18,393 nucleotides of DNA from an uncultured Bacteroidaceae bacterium (GTDB taxonomy: Bacteria > Bacteroidota > Bacteroidia > Bacteroidales > Bacteroidaceae), in NCBI GenBank assembly GCA_904502185.1, contig CAJGDX010000039.1:1-18393 (forward strand). The letters run 5' to 3'. This document shows, piece after piece, positions 6,580 through 14,035 of this stretch. Position numbers and translations under genes: made by a program. Under the pieces are notes generated by a model. The model searched no databases, had not been told where the DNA came from, and was given only the letters and a program-made list of their open reading frames with translations. Position 1 is the first letter of the stretch. Each line of letters opens with the position of its first letter.

Positions 6580-9006
6580 TTATGATTTATTTTTACCTCC
6601 ACCGTAGGCATAATAATGCGAGCCATAACGATAGCCATAACGGTAACCATAACGATAACCATAACGTCCGCCACCGCCATCTGTTGTAGCATTAAGAATA
6701 AGTGACATATTCTTGAATCTGTTCGCCCTGTACATATCCTCGAGTTCGGGGAGCATACTCTTTTCAAGTATTCCGGCACGAACCACAAAGAGTGTTCTAT
6801 CGGCAAGCAGCTCAATAATCTGAGTATCTGCTACAATATCAATGGGAGGACAGTCTATAAACACGTAGTCGTATTCGGCGCGCAGTTTATTAACAACCTC
6901 GCCCAAACGAGATGATTCAAGCAACTCTGTAGGGTTAGGAGGGATGCTACCGACAGCCAGTACAGACAGATTTTCATGACCTACTCCCCTTACAATTACA
7001 CTATCAACATCATCAACACGTTGAGCCAGATAGTCTGCTATACCACGTTTGGGAGTATTGGCAAACTGTGAAGAAGAGGCATGACGCAAGTCACCATCGA
7101 CAACAATAACCTTGCGACCTTTCAAGGCTAAAGACTTCGCAATGTTAGCTGTCAGGAATGACTTACCGCTACCTGGGTTGAAAGAGGTAACCACAAACAC
7201 ATTCATGGAATTACTCTTTGTCATAAACTCTATATTTGTTCGCATAACGCGGAAAGCCTCGTTTATGATATTGCGATTACCATCCTCCACCACAAATGAA
7301 TGTTTCACCTTTTTATTCTTCACCCAAAACATCCACCATGGCTTATTGCCCTCAATTTGTGGAATCTCACCAATAAGGGGGAGTGAAAGTTTTTCAAGGT
7401 CACGACGACCACGTACTGTCGTTATAAGTGTTTCACGCATAAAAATGATACCCACGGGAATTGCCAAGCCCAAAACAAAAGCAATCATCCAAATCTTGCC
7501 TTTTGTGGGCGCAGTAGGGAATATTGAACCTGTAGGCGGTGTTATCACACGCGTATTATATGCTGTAAATGCCTTTGAGAGTTCATTCTCTTCTCGTTTC
7601 TGCAACAAGTAGAGATACAGCGACTCTTTAACCTTCTGCTGACGTCCCACAGAAAGCAAATACTTTTCCTGTTTGGGATTGTCCGAGATACGCTCTATTG
7701 TTTCGCGCTCGTGACGCTCCATGTTTTTTATCTGGGTATTAAGAACCACTATCTGGTTCTCGATAGAACCAATGATGGCAACACGCATTGCAGCCAGCTG
7801 TTTATCAAGATCATCTACCATAGGGTTTTTGATGTCACCACCGGAGGTAAGTCTTGCGCGCTGCATCTGCATTTCGTTATACTCTGATATCTGCTTCTCA
7901 ATTCCTGAAGAGGTTATACCGGAATTAGCTGGTAATAGTTTGGTATTATTGCTCTCATCCTTAACATATTTAAGTATGTAACGAGCCATATACAACTCAT
8001 TATTAAGAGTAAGTATCTCTTCTGCAGCTTTGCTGCTCTGCGACAGATACATGCTGGAAGCCGAGGCCACATCGGGCAGCAACTGCTTGCTCTTGTAAGA
8101 AGAAATATCTTCGTCTACAAGTTCCAGTTCTTTTCTAATACTGTCAAGACGCTCCTCAATAAATTTTGCAGTGCTTACAGTAATCTGATTCTTGTCGGCC
8201 AGCCACTTTTCATTATAAACCTCTATGATCTTATTTAAAATATCCGCAGCACGCTGAGGAGAAACATCAACAATGGAAAGGTCAATAATATCTGTTTTTT
8301 TACCATTTAACGCAGCCTGCAATTTTTCTGTATATCCTTGAATAGTACCGTGATATCCACTACGTGAGACATAAATGACAGACTCATTTCCTGAGGCATA
8401 CGCCGAGGTTGGAGAAACCACAATCTTGCCAACTGGAGTTTCTATCTGCTTAAACATTTCTCCATTCACAGCAGCACTGCTTTCCAGTTCTTCGCCATCG
8501 ACATACCAAATGAAATCGCTTAACGATACAGAACCATCTTTTAAAAGTTCCAGTTTCATGCGTACTGCTGCATTATCAGCAATATCTTCAAATGACACAT
8601 TTACAGGAAGAGAACTTCCATATATTGTTTTATTATAGAAGAACCCATCAACCGTGTAATTAATATCAAGATGCAGACGCTTTACAACCTCCTCCATGAC
8701 TGCCGGTGACTTTATTGCCACCAATTCATTATCGACAGAACTAGAAGTTGAGAACAAACCCATATCAGAGAATTCACTCATCGCACCAGACATAGAACGT
8801 CCCTTTGAGTCGGACTTGATCATAACCTGCGATGAACGAGTATAAGCAGGGGGAGTCTTCAGTATGTAAAGTGTGGCCAATGACATAACCAGTACCAACG
8901 ATATCACGAACCAATACCATTTGGCCAGACACATATAAAGAAAGTCCTTTACACTCAGGGTTTCTTCACTCTGTTCGTTTTGATTTTGAGTCGAAGTATT
9001 AGACAT
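6580..9006 (-). CDS. wzc: Polysaccharide co-polymerase / tyrosine autokinase (Wzz-Wzc fusion)
   Basis: An 808-residue inner-membrane protein that controls chain length and export, and autophosphorylates on tyrosine. A transmembrane helix at about 30-49 opens the Wzz domain. A long periplasmic region with coiled-coil stretches (about 280-480) follows, then a second helix at about 505-523. The cytoplasmic BY-kinase domain has Walker A FNPGSGKS (609-616), Walker A' VIVVDGDLRH (about 633-642) and Walker B VFIDCPP (715-721). The C-terminus (782-801) is a cluster of ten tyrosines built from RYGY units. An in-frame TTG at 9024, overlapping the wza stop, would add MINWLN; the ATG at 9006 is preferred. 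It follows wza closely and precedes its likely phosphatase. Confidence 0.94.
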   Translation of the reverse strand: MSNTSTQNQNEQSEETLSVKDFLYMCLAKWYWFVISLVLVMSLATLYILKTPPAYTRSSQVMIKSDSKGRSMSGAMSEFSDMGLFSTSSSVDNELVAIKSPAVMEEVVKRLHLDINYTVDGFFYNKTIYGSSLPVNVSFEDIADNAAVRMKLELLKDGSVSLSDFIWYVDGEELESSAAVNGEMFKQIETPVGKIVVSPTSAYASGNESVIYVSRSGYHGTIQGYTEKLQAALNGKKTDIIDLSIVDVSPQRAADILNKIIEVYNEKWLADKNQITVSTAKFIEERLDSIRKELELVDEDISSYKSKQLLPDVASASSMYLSQSSKAAEEILTLNNELYMARYILKYVKDESNNTKLLPANSGITSSGIEKQISEYNEMQMQRARLTSGGDIKNPMVDDLDKQLAAMRVAIIGSIENQIVVLNTQIKNMERHERETIERISDNPKQEKYLLSVGRQQKVKESLYLYLLQKREENELSKAFTAYNTRVITPPTGSIFPTAPTKGKIWMIAFVLGLAIPVGIIFMRETLITTVRGRRDLEKLSLPLIGEIPQIEGNKPWWMFWVKNKKVKHSFVVEDGNRNIINEAFRVMRTNIEFMTKSNSMNVFVVTSFNPGSGKSFLTANIAKSLALKGRKVIVVDGDLRHASSSQFANTPKRGIADYLAQRVDDVDSVIVRGVGHENLSVLAVGSIPPNPTELLESSRLGEVVNKLRAEYDYVFIDCPPIDIVADTQIIELLADRTLFVVRAGILEKSMLPELEDMYRANRFKNMSLILNATTDGGGGRYGYRYGYRYGYRYGSHYYAYGGGKNKS
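6623..6666 (-). repeat. 12-nt tandem repeat encoding the kinase tyrosine tail
   Basis: The core CCATAACG recurs at 6623, 6635, 6647 and 6659, always 12 nt apart, giving three full units and a partial fourth (plus-strand notation). Each unit encodes Arg-Tyr-Gly-Tyr on the minus strand. The unit is a multiple of three, so gain or loss would stay in frame and change the number of phosphorylatable tyrosines by two. Confidence 0.85.
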
Positions 9007-9020
9007 ATTCAGCCAATTTA

Positions 9021-9854
9021 TCAATTGTTAATAATAAGCGCGGTAATAGTGGTCAACAAAGAAGCCACTGATATCCAGAATGAAGGTGTATAGACGGTAT
9101 TACCGCTGACAGTCGCTTGACGCTGACGCATTGAATTGGGTTTCACGTATACTACATCATTCTGTTGCAGATAATAGACAGGAGAATCCAATAGTTTTTT
9201 CACAGAGGTCAAATCAACAAAGTAGCTCTTCTGCTTACCATCTTCTTCGCGCAAAACAACAACCTCGTCGCGCTCACCATAAATACTCATGTCACCAGCC
9301 ATGCTGATAGCCTCAAGAATTGTCAATTGGTCTTTGGTGATATTGTATCTACCGGGGTTCTTAACCTCTCCAAGTACAGACACATTTAAATTCGTAAATT
9401 CTACCGTCACCACAAGGGGGTCATCAGCAACTTTTTTTCTATCCAAAAGTTCCTGCTTGATTTTGGCAGCTAATTTTTCACGCGAAAGACCTGCTGCCTT
9501 TACCTTGCCAAGAAGAGGGAAATCGATACAACCATCACTGCCAACCTTATATGACATCACGCCCTGAGCCTGTGTGGACACATTAGGAGAAGTGGCAGAC
9601 AGACCAATACGACCGGGTGTATATGGAAAGTTCAGCACATTGACATATTTCTGATCCTTTGCATTAACAACTACCACCACCTCATCCATGGGACGCAATT
9701 TAATAGTTCCATTCTCTTTTAGAGCAATAGACATTCCATCCTCAGCATCTTGATAATAAGAGATTTGCGGTGCACGGCAAGCTGCCAACAGTGTCATCGA
9801 CAGCAGCACAAACAGATAACTTTTTAAATTCATCTCTATATAACGGTTAATCAT
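9021..9854 (-). CDS. wza: Polysaccharide export outer-membrane lipoprotein (Wza-like, SLBB)
   Basis: A lipoprotein of about 277 residues expected to form the outer-membrane channel for polysaccharide. A signal sequence ends in the lipobox LLAAC, with Cys26 from the first ATG. A Poly_export region spans about 45-152 (KLRPMDEVVVVV; FPLLGKVKAAGLSREKLA). An SLBB-type domain follows at about 155-240 (SVLGEVKNPGRYNI; NDVVYVKPN). A hydrophobic C-terminal segment (about 259-275) resembles the membrane-spanning helix of Wza. An ATG at 9833 (MNLKSYLF) gives a more typical lipoprotein signal and may be the true start. A clear promoter lies upstream at 9903-9934. It pairs functionally with the Wzc-type kinase just downstream. 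Confidence 0.93.
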   Translation of the reverse strand: MINRYIEMNLKSYLFVLLSMTLLAACRAPQISYYQDAEDGMSIALKENGTIKLRPMDEVVVVVNAKDQKYVNVLNFPYTPGRIGLSATSPNVSTQAQGVMSYKVGSDGCIDFPLLGKVKAAGLSREKLAAKIKQELLDRKKVADDPLVVTVEFTNLNVSVLGEVKNPGRYNITKDQLTILEAISMAGDMSIYGERDEVVVLREEDGKQKSYFVDLTSVKKLLDSPVYYLQQNDVVYVKPNSMRQRQATVSGNTVYTPSFWISVASLLTTITALIINN

Positions 9855-9902
9855 TTTCCAAACAAAAAGAGCATAAACTCCCTTAAATCATATTATTGTG
9901 AG

Positions 9903-9934
9903 CAAAAATAATAATTTATAATAAAGAATACAAA
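9903..9934 (-). promoter_or_regulatory. Bacteroidota-type promoter upstream of wza
   Basis: On the minus strand TTTG (complement of 9931-9934) is followed after exactly 20 nt by TATTTTTG (complement of 9903-9910), a full match to TTTG-N19-21-TAnnTTTG. The start site would be near 9896, leaving a leader of 40-60 nt before wza. This lets the export, kinase and nucleotide-sugar genes be transcribed separately from the initiating transferase gene upstream. Confidence 0.72.
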
Positions 9935-9950
9935 TTACCAATAACAAATA

Positions 9951-11051
9951 TTACTTAGATGAGGCTGAAGCTATTTTCTTGCTAAGCCACATATTAAGGC
10001 CTACCCAGACTGCCACATCAGTCAGCAACAGCAAATTCACGTTGAGATAAGGCGACAGAATAATATTCAGAGCAGTAAAAGCTACAGAAGATAAAACAAT
10101 AGTTATCATTGTTCTTATAGGCGACATGCCTATTGCCATCAGTTTATGGTGAATATGGGTTTTGTCGGGCATAAACGGATTTTTGTGCTTGCGTATACGA
10201 CCCATAAACACTCTTACAACATCGAAACAAGGGATAATAAGAGGAGCAAATGCCATCACCAACGGATTGGCATTATGAACGTCGGAAACATCATGTGCGC
10301 AGAGTTTCAAAGCTAAGAAACAGAGCATAATACCGATAGTCAACGCACCTGTGTCACCCATAAATATCTTTTGCTGTTTCTCGGCTTTACCAAAGACATT
10401 GTAATAGAAAAACTGCACAACTGCACCAAGAGTGGCAAATGCAATAAGCGAATACACATACTCACCCAACAGATAAAAAATTGTTCCGTAGAAAAAAAGA
10501 GCAACACCGCTTAGACCTGAAGCCAATCCATCAACACCGTCTATAAGATTGATTGCATTAATAACAAACACCACCAACAATATTGTAAACAACACCCCAA
10601 ACCAGGTATACAGTTTGCCACAGAAAAATACACCACAAAGGTCACACATATAAATTCCTGCAAGAACAAACATCACAGCACAGAGTATCTGTACCACGAA
10701 TTTAGCTCTGTACTGTACACCAACAAGATCATCGGCAAGGCCTACAAGATAGAGCATAATGACTGCACATATCAGAAATGCAACAGGCTTAATTTCGTGC
10801 ATTATGGCAGTCAGATATGTATTGTAGCCCAAGGCCATGGTAACACCAAGAAGCAGCACTGTAGAAAACAGGACAACGGGAGCAAACGCCATACCTCCCA
10901 AGCGAGGAACCGCAGAGCGATGGATCTTACGTTCATCTATTTCGTCAAACAAGGACTTTCGGAATGCAATAAGCAATATTTGAGGAATTAACACGCCTGC
11001 ACAGATGACGCTGCACAGGAAAACTGATGCCACACTGATACTCCAAAACAT
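9951..11051 (-). CDS. WecA/TagO-type undecaprenyl-phosphate sugar-1-phosphate transferase (GT family 4, MraY-like)
   Basis: A 366-residue polytopic inner-membrane enzyme with about ten or eleven hydrophobic segments. It transfers a sugar 1-phosphate, probably a HexNAc-1-P, from a UDP-sugar to undecaprenyl phosphate, starting a lipid-linked glycan. Signature motifs are DERKIHRSAVPRLGGMA (39-55), LADDLVG (105-111, paired Asp), NAINLIDGVDGLASG (165-179), MGDTGAL (231-237) and the basic HIHHKL (299-304), which is the His-rich loop of WecA-like rather than MraY proteins. The ATG at 11051 is chosen over an in-frame TTG at 11060. About 97 nt and a promoter separate it from wza, which belongs to the same pathway. 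The exact sugar cannot be read from sequence. Confidence 0.93.
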   Translation of the reverse strand: MFWSISVASVFLCSVICAGVLIPQILLIAFRKSLFDEIDERKIHRSAVPRLGGMAFAPVVLFSTVLLLGVTMALGYNTYLTAIMHEIKPVAFLICAVIMLYLVGLADDLVGVQYRAKFVVQILCAVMFVLAGIYMCDLCGVFFCGKLYTWFGVLFTILLVVFVINAINLIDGVDGLASGLSGVALFFYGTIFYLLGEYVYSLIAFATLGAVVQFFYYNVFGKAEKQQKIFMGDTGALTIGIMLCFLALKLCAHDVSDVHNANPLVMAFAPLIIPCFDVVRVFMGRIRKHKNPFMPDKTHIHHKLMAIGMSPIRTMITIVLSSVAFTALNIILSPYLNVNLLLLTDVAVWVGLNMWLSKKIASASSK

Positions 11052-11184
11052 TGTAATCAAATATTTTGCAAGATACGCTCAAGAAAGCAAGAACGCATCA
11101 ATGGTTACTTATTTATATTTACACAACATGGCAAAGACGAAATATCGACCTTGCCTACATTACCCCAATAGGGCATATTGACAG

Positions 11185-11210
11185 CAAAGTTAAGATTTAT
11201 TTTAAACAAA
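11185..11210 (-). promoter_or_regulatory. Candidate promoter of the polysaccharide cluster (proximal)
   Basis: TAACTTTG on the minus strand (complement of 11185-11192) matches the TAnnTTTG -7 box exactly. The nearest TTTG (complement of 11207-11210) is only 14 nt away, shorter than the usual 19-21, so the -33 part is weak. Transcription would begin near 11178 and leave a leader of about 127 nt. Confidence 0.45.
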
Positions 11211-11274
11211 TTCGACTAATTTTTGTTTATTTTCCGGTTTTAGGATAAAAATTACACCGCACACATCAGTCGTA

Positions 11275-11310
11275 CAAAGCTATTCAACCGACATAAGACA
11301 CATAAGCAAA
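11275..11310 (-). promoter_or_regulatory. Candidate promoter of the polysaccharide cluster (distal)
   Basis: TAGCTTTG on the minus strand (complement of 11275-11282) is an exact -7 match. TTTG (complement of 11307-11310) lies 24 nt upstream, a little farther than usual. If used, it gives a leader of more than 200 nt before the initiating transferase gene. Confidence 0.35.
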
Positions 11311-11358
11311 GCACAAAACATTATAATCAGCCTTTGTATAAACACTTTCCGGCAACAT

Positions 11359-11760
11359 CTAAGCGATCGATATAAGTTCAATTTCAAAGATCAAAGTAGA
11401 GAATGCCGGTATGGGACCACTTGCACGTTTGCCGTACCCCAACTCGTATGGGATATACACCACCCACCTGTCGCCTATGTGCATATTCACCAGGGCTATC
11501 TGAAAGCCCTCGATAAGACCATTGACACGGAATGCCTCTGGGCACCCCCTTGTCCACGAATTATCAAACTCACGACCATTGATAAGAGAGCCCTTATAGT
11601 GAACGGTGACTACGCTGTTTGCCTTAACATCACCACGGCCATCACCCTCATTTATAACGCGATAGAACACACCACCGGAAAGTTCCCTAACCGAATCATC
11701 CTGACGCAACTGCGCAAGAAAGAGTTCATTTTTCAATTTATATTCCTCTTTTCGTCCCAT
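11359..11760 (-). CDS. FKBP-type peptidyl-prolyl cis-trans isomerase
   Basis: A 133-residue single-domain prolyl isomerase. The FKBP core is clear: VVTVHYKGSLINGREFDNSW (about 47-66), a GLIEGFQIAL segment, VVYIPYELGYGKRASGPIPAFSTLIFEIELISI at the end. An N-terminal helix of about 25 residues (KNELFLAQLRQDDSVREL) precedes the domain, as in Mip-like proteins, but there is no signal peptide or lipobox, so this copy should be cytoplasmic. Many Bacteroidota FKBPs are secreted or lipoproteins. It is divergent from the nitroreductase gene and is a single gene with its own spacing. Substrate unknown. Confidence 0.92.
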   Translation of the reverse strand: MGRKEEYKLKNELFLAQLRQDDSVRELSGGVFYRVINEGDGRGDVKANSVVTVHYKGSLINGREFDNSWTRGCPEAFRVNGLIEGFQIALVNMHIGDRWVVYIPYELGYGKRASGPIPAFSTLIFEIELISIA

Positions 11761-11847
11761 ATATAAAATCTGATTTTATTAACCGCCATTGCAGTTTATT
11801 TATTTACTTCCATTCAAAACAACAAATGTCATTTAAGAAGTCAACTT

Positions 11848-11855
11848 CAAAATTA
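11848..11855 (-). promoter_or_regulatory. Possible -7 element of the FKBP gene
   Basis: TAATTTTG on the minus strand (complement of 11848-11855) matches TAnnTTTG and lies about 88 nt before the FKBP ATG. No TTTG occurs at the expected -33 distance, so this is only a candidate. No matching promoter was found for the divergent nitroreductase. Confidence 0.3.
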
Positions 11856-11940
11856 TATAAAAGATTTAAGAACGGGAACATTTTCTGAGGATTTATGTTA
11901 CATGTGGCACAACAATTACTACAACAAAAAGATTACAACC

Positions 11941-12468
11941 ATGACTAATAAATTTATAACCAACCTTAAGATGCGCCGCAGCATACGCGCCTACAAAGAG
12001 GAAATGCCGCCACGCGACAGCATAGAAAGAATAATCGAGGCAGGGACATACGCCCCCAATGGGCTGGGCAAACAATCTGCAATAATTATAGCTGTCACCA
12101 ACAAGGAGATACGCGACAAAATGTCAAGGCTGAACGCAGCCATACTTGGGAGCAGTGCCGACCCATTTTATGGCGCCCCGGTGGTGCTGACAGTGCTTGC
12201 CGACAAGAGTGTACCCACATACGTCTACGATGGCTCGTTGGTGATGGGCAACATGCTGAATGCCGCACATTCCGAAGGGCTCGGCGCCTGCTGGATACAT
12301 CGCGCCAAAGAGATGTTCGAGCGTGAGGAGGGAAAAGAGCTGTTGAAAAGCCTTGATATAAGTGACGACTACGAAGGAATAGGAAACTGCATCATTGGCT
12401 ACTCTTCGGATGAGGAGCTACCCTATCCACGTCCACGAAAAAAGAATTATGTTTACCGGATAGATTGA
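11941..12468 (+). CDS. Small nitroreductase-family flavoprotein
   Basis: A 175-residue FMN-dependent oxidoreductase of the nitroreductase superfamily. Family marks are the N-terminal MRRSIRAYKEE, where the Arg residues contact the FMN phosphate, the APNGLGKQSA segment that follows the first helices, GLGACWI near residue 120, and IIGYS close to the end. Length is typical of the short members found in anaerobes. The ATG at 11941 is preferred to one at 11902, because the N-terminus then fits the family and the extra 13 residues (MWHNNYYNKKITT) have no counterpart. The true electron acceptor is unknown. It converges with the DUF454 gene, 19 nt away. Confidence 0.9.
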   Translation: MTNKFITNLKMRRSIRAYKEEMPPRDSIERIIEAGTYAPNGLGKQSAIIIAVTNKEIRDKMSRLNAAILGSSADPFYGAPVVLTVLADKSVPTYVYDGSLVMGNMLNAAHSEGLGACWIHRAKEMFEREEGKELLKSLDISDDYEGIGNCIIGYSSDEELPYPRPRKKNYVYRID

Positions 12469-12487
12469 TAATTCGTCAAACTAACTA

Positions 12488-12850
12488 CTATTTTTTCAAT
12501 GTCTTATAGCTGAGGATATGCAGAGAGACAGCAATGGCAAGAGCCAGGAAAAACAGCGATAGCCATACGTTTGTCGAAACAAAAGCAGCACAATAACCAA
12601 GCGTTAGCCACACAAGCGACACAGAAACAATCTTGACGCGCAACGGGATAGCCTTGTTTTCACGGAAATTGCGTATATATGTACCCAAATGTGGATGCGC
12701 CAGCAGCCAGTCATACAACCTCGGCGAACTGCGAAAATAGAGTGCTGCCGCCAACAGCAAAAAAGGAGTTGTAGGCAGCAGAGGCAAAAAAACACCCACC
12801 ACCCCTAACAGCAACGAGACAGAGCCTAATATAATCAACAACCACTTCAT
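12488..12850 (-). CDS. DUF454 (YbaN-like) small inner-membrane protein
   Basis: A 120-residue membrane protein with an N-terminal hydrophobic segment (about 1-40, GVVGVFLPLLPTTPFLLLAAALYFRSSPRLYDWLL) and two further segments in the C-terminal half (about 76-112). The LPLLPTTPF motif and SSPRLYDWL-x-HPHLG define the DUF454/YbaN family, whose function is not established. It is 15 nt downstream of the acyltransferase gene and is the last gene of this minus-strand group. Confidence 0.88.
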   Translation of the reverse strand: MKWLLIILGSVSLLLGVVGVFLPLLPTTPFLLLAAALYFRSSPRLYDWLLAHPHLGTYIRNFRENKAIPLRVKIVSVSLVWLTLGYCAAFVSTNVWLSLFFLALAIAVSLHILSYKTLKK

Positions 12851-12865
12851 AAACCGCAGAGAAAA

Positions 12866-14011
12866 TCAGGCAACCAGACGGCGCGTAATCTTCGTCAGAG
12901 ATAGGATAGAAACTACAATATAGCTCACAACAAAGGTTGTCAAGGCATTACAGATGATTTTCACCACTGGCAGCGTACCGACTGGAAACAGACATTCGTA
13001 GAGGTCGTAACCCATCTGAATTATCACAAAATGGCACAAATAGATGCCAAAAGTCATAGACGCTACCTTTGAGAGCAACGGCGAAGATGCGACATTCAGC
13101 TTCTGCACAGCAACAAACAGCGGAAAGGTCATCATAAAGACATTTATGCCACTGAACAGCCACACAATTTCGAGATAGGCGTAGTTCCCCGGGAAATACT
13201 CCTGCATGACAACATATCCACCAAATGTCACAGCATAGCCGACAAGAAACATTGGCGCTCCCACCGCCGACAATTTTCTCCAGCTCCACTGCAACGGATA
13301 TTTTGTCAGATAGTGAGCAAGCACCAGATAGCCAATGAAGCCCGACACATAATAGAAAGTGCCATAAGCATTCCAGTCACACTCGCCCAAAATGTTCATA
13401 TTACCAAAAACGCCTAAATAGCCCAGGAATGGAGCAGCAATCTTTACGTACGGAAGAAAAAGCGAAGCACCCCACAAACAGAGGAACAGACGAACATCCT
13501 TTTGCGAAGCGCTGTTCAACCATGAGCCTACTACAGGAATTATAAGATACAATCCGGCAAGCATGTAAAGATACCAAAGAGGAGTAGTATCGTAATTGAA
13601 ATTAAAGATGAAAGTATACATCTTGCGCAGTGTCATCTCCCACGTGAAAGAGGACATATCGATAAACGGGCTGTTGCTTGACGCCACAAAATTGAGATAG
13701 AGGAAATAGGCCACAGGCAAAGCCAGCGACCAGAATATCAACGGCACCGCAATACGACGCAAACGTTTGGAGCAGAATTCAGTCATTGTTCCGGCAAAGC
13801 CTGCAGGAGGCAACAGCAGCACTCCTGTCATCATAACAAAAAGCGGCACACAGGGGCGCACCAGACTACCTAACGAACACCCCCAAAGAAATGTCGTATA
13901 GTCATTGTTGAACTGAGCCACAAATGCATCGCAACTATGCGAAAAGACAACAAGGAAACATGCCAGCACACGCAGGAAATCAATCCAGCCGATATTCTCT
14001 CTCTTATTCAT
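12866..14011 (-). CDS. Acyltransferase family 3 membrane protein
   Basis: A 381-residue integral membrane protein with about ten hydrophobic helices. The N-terminus IDFLRVLACFLVVFSHSCDAF carries the conserved Arg and the putative catalytic His of acyltransferase-3 (OafA/WecH-like) enzymes, which move acetyl or other acyl groups onto sugars. PCVPLFVMMTGVLLLPP matches the second conserved helix region. No C-terminal SGNH domain is present. The start ATG at 14011 is preferred to an in-frame TTG at 14020. It lies 24 nt after the NifX-like gene. It may modify a surface glycan, but it is not next to the polysaccharide cluster and the acceptor cannot be inferred. Confidence 0.88.
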   Translation of the reverse strand: MNKRENIGWIDFLRVLACFLVVFSHSCDAFVAQFNNDYTTFLWGCSLGSLVRPCVPLFVMMTGVLLLPPAGFAGTMTEFCSKRLRRIAVPLIFWSLALPVAYFLYLNFVASSNSPFIDMSSFTWEMTLRKMYTFIFNFNYDTTPLWYLYMLAGLYLIIPVVGSWLNSASQKDVRLFLCLWGASLFLPYVKIAAPFLGYLGVFGNMNILGECDWNAYGTFYYVSGFIGYLVLAHYLTKYPLQWSWRKLSAVGAPMFLVGYAVTFGGYVVMQEYFPGNYAYLEIVWLFSGINVFMMTFPLFVAVQKLNVASSPLLSKVASMTFGIYLCHFVIIQMGYDLYECLFPVGTLPVVKIICNALTTFVVSYIVVSILSLTKITRRLVA

Positions 14012-14035
14012 AAAAAGCAATCAGTACATTCAATT

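Larger units (their letters stand above)
11052..11358. other. Long upstream region of the initiating transferase gene
   Basis: A 307-nt AT-rich gap between two minus-strand genes. It contains two matches to the Bacteroidota -7 box on the minus strand (11185-11192 and 11275-11282) and a small CCC-TATT-GGG hairpin within the inferred leader (around 11162-11175). No convincing coding frame was seen; a 60-codon plus-strand frame at 11066-11248 has no recognisable features. No clear terminator for the FKBP gene was found. Confidence 0.4.

Noticed and set aside
6623..6666. CRISPR-like regular repeat
   Set aside because: Units are contiguous 12-mers inside a coding region with no spacers; it is a coding minisatellite.
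9007..9024. TTG start of the tyrosine autokinase overlapping the wza stop
   Set aside because: The ATG six codons later is a better start and nothing in the extra residues looks conserved; coupling through the overlap remains possible.
11066..11248. 60-codon plus-strand frame in the gap before the polysaccharide cluster
   Set aside because: No recognisable motif or promoter, AT-rich chance frame that overlaps the candidate minus-strand promoter.
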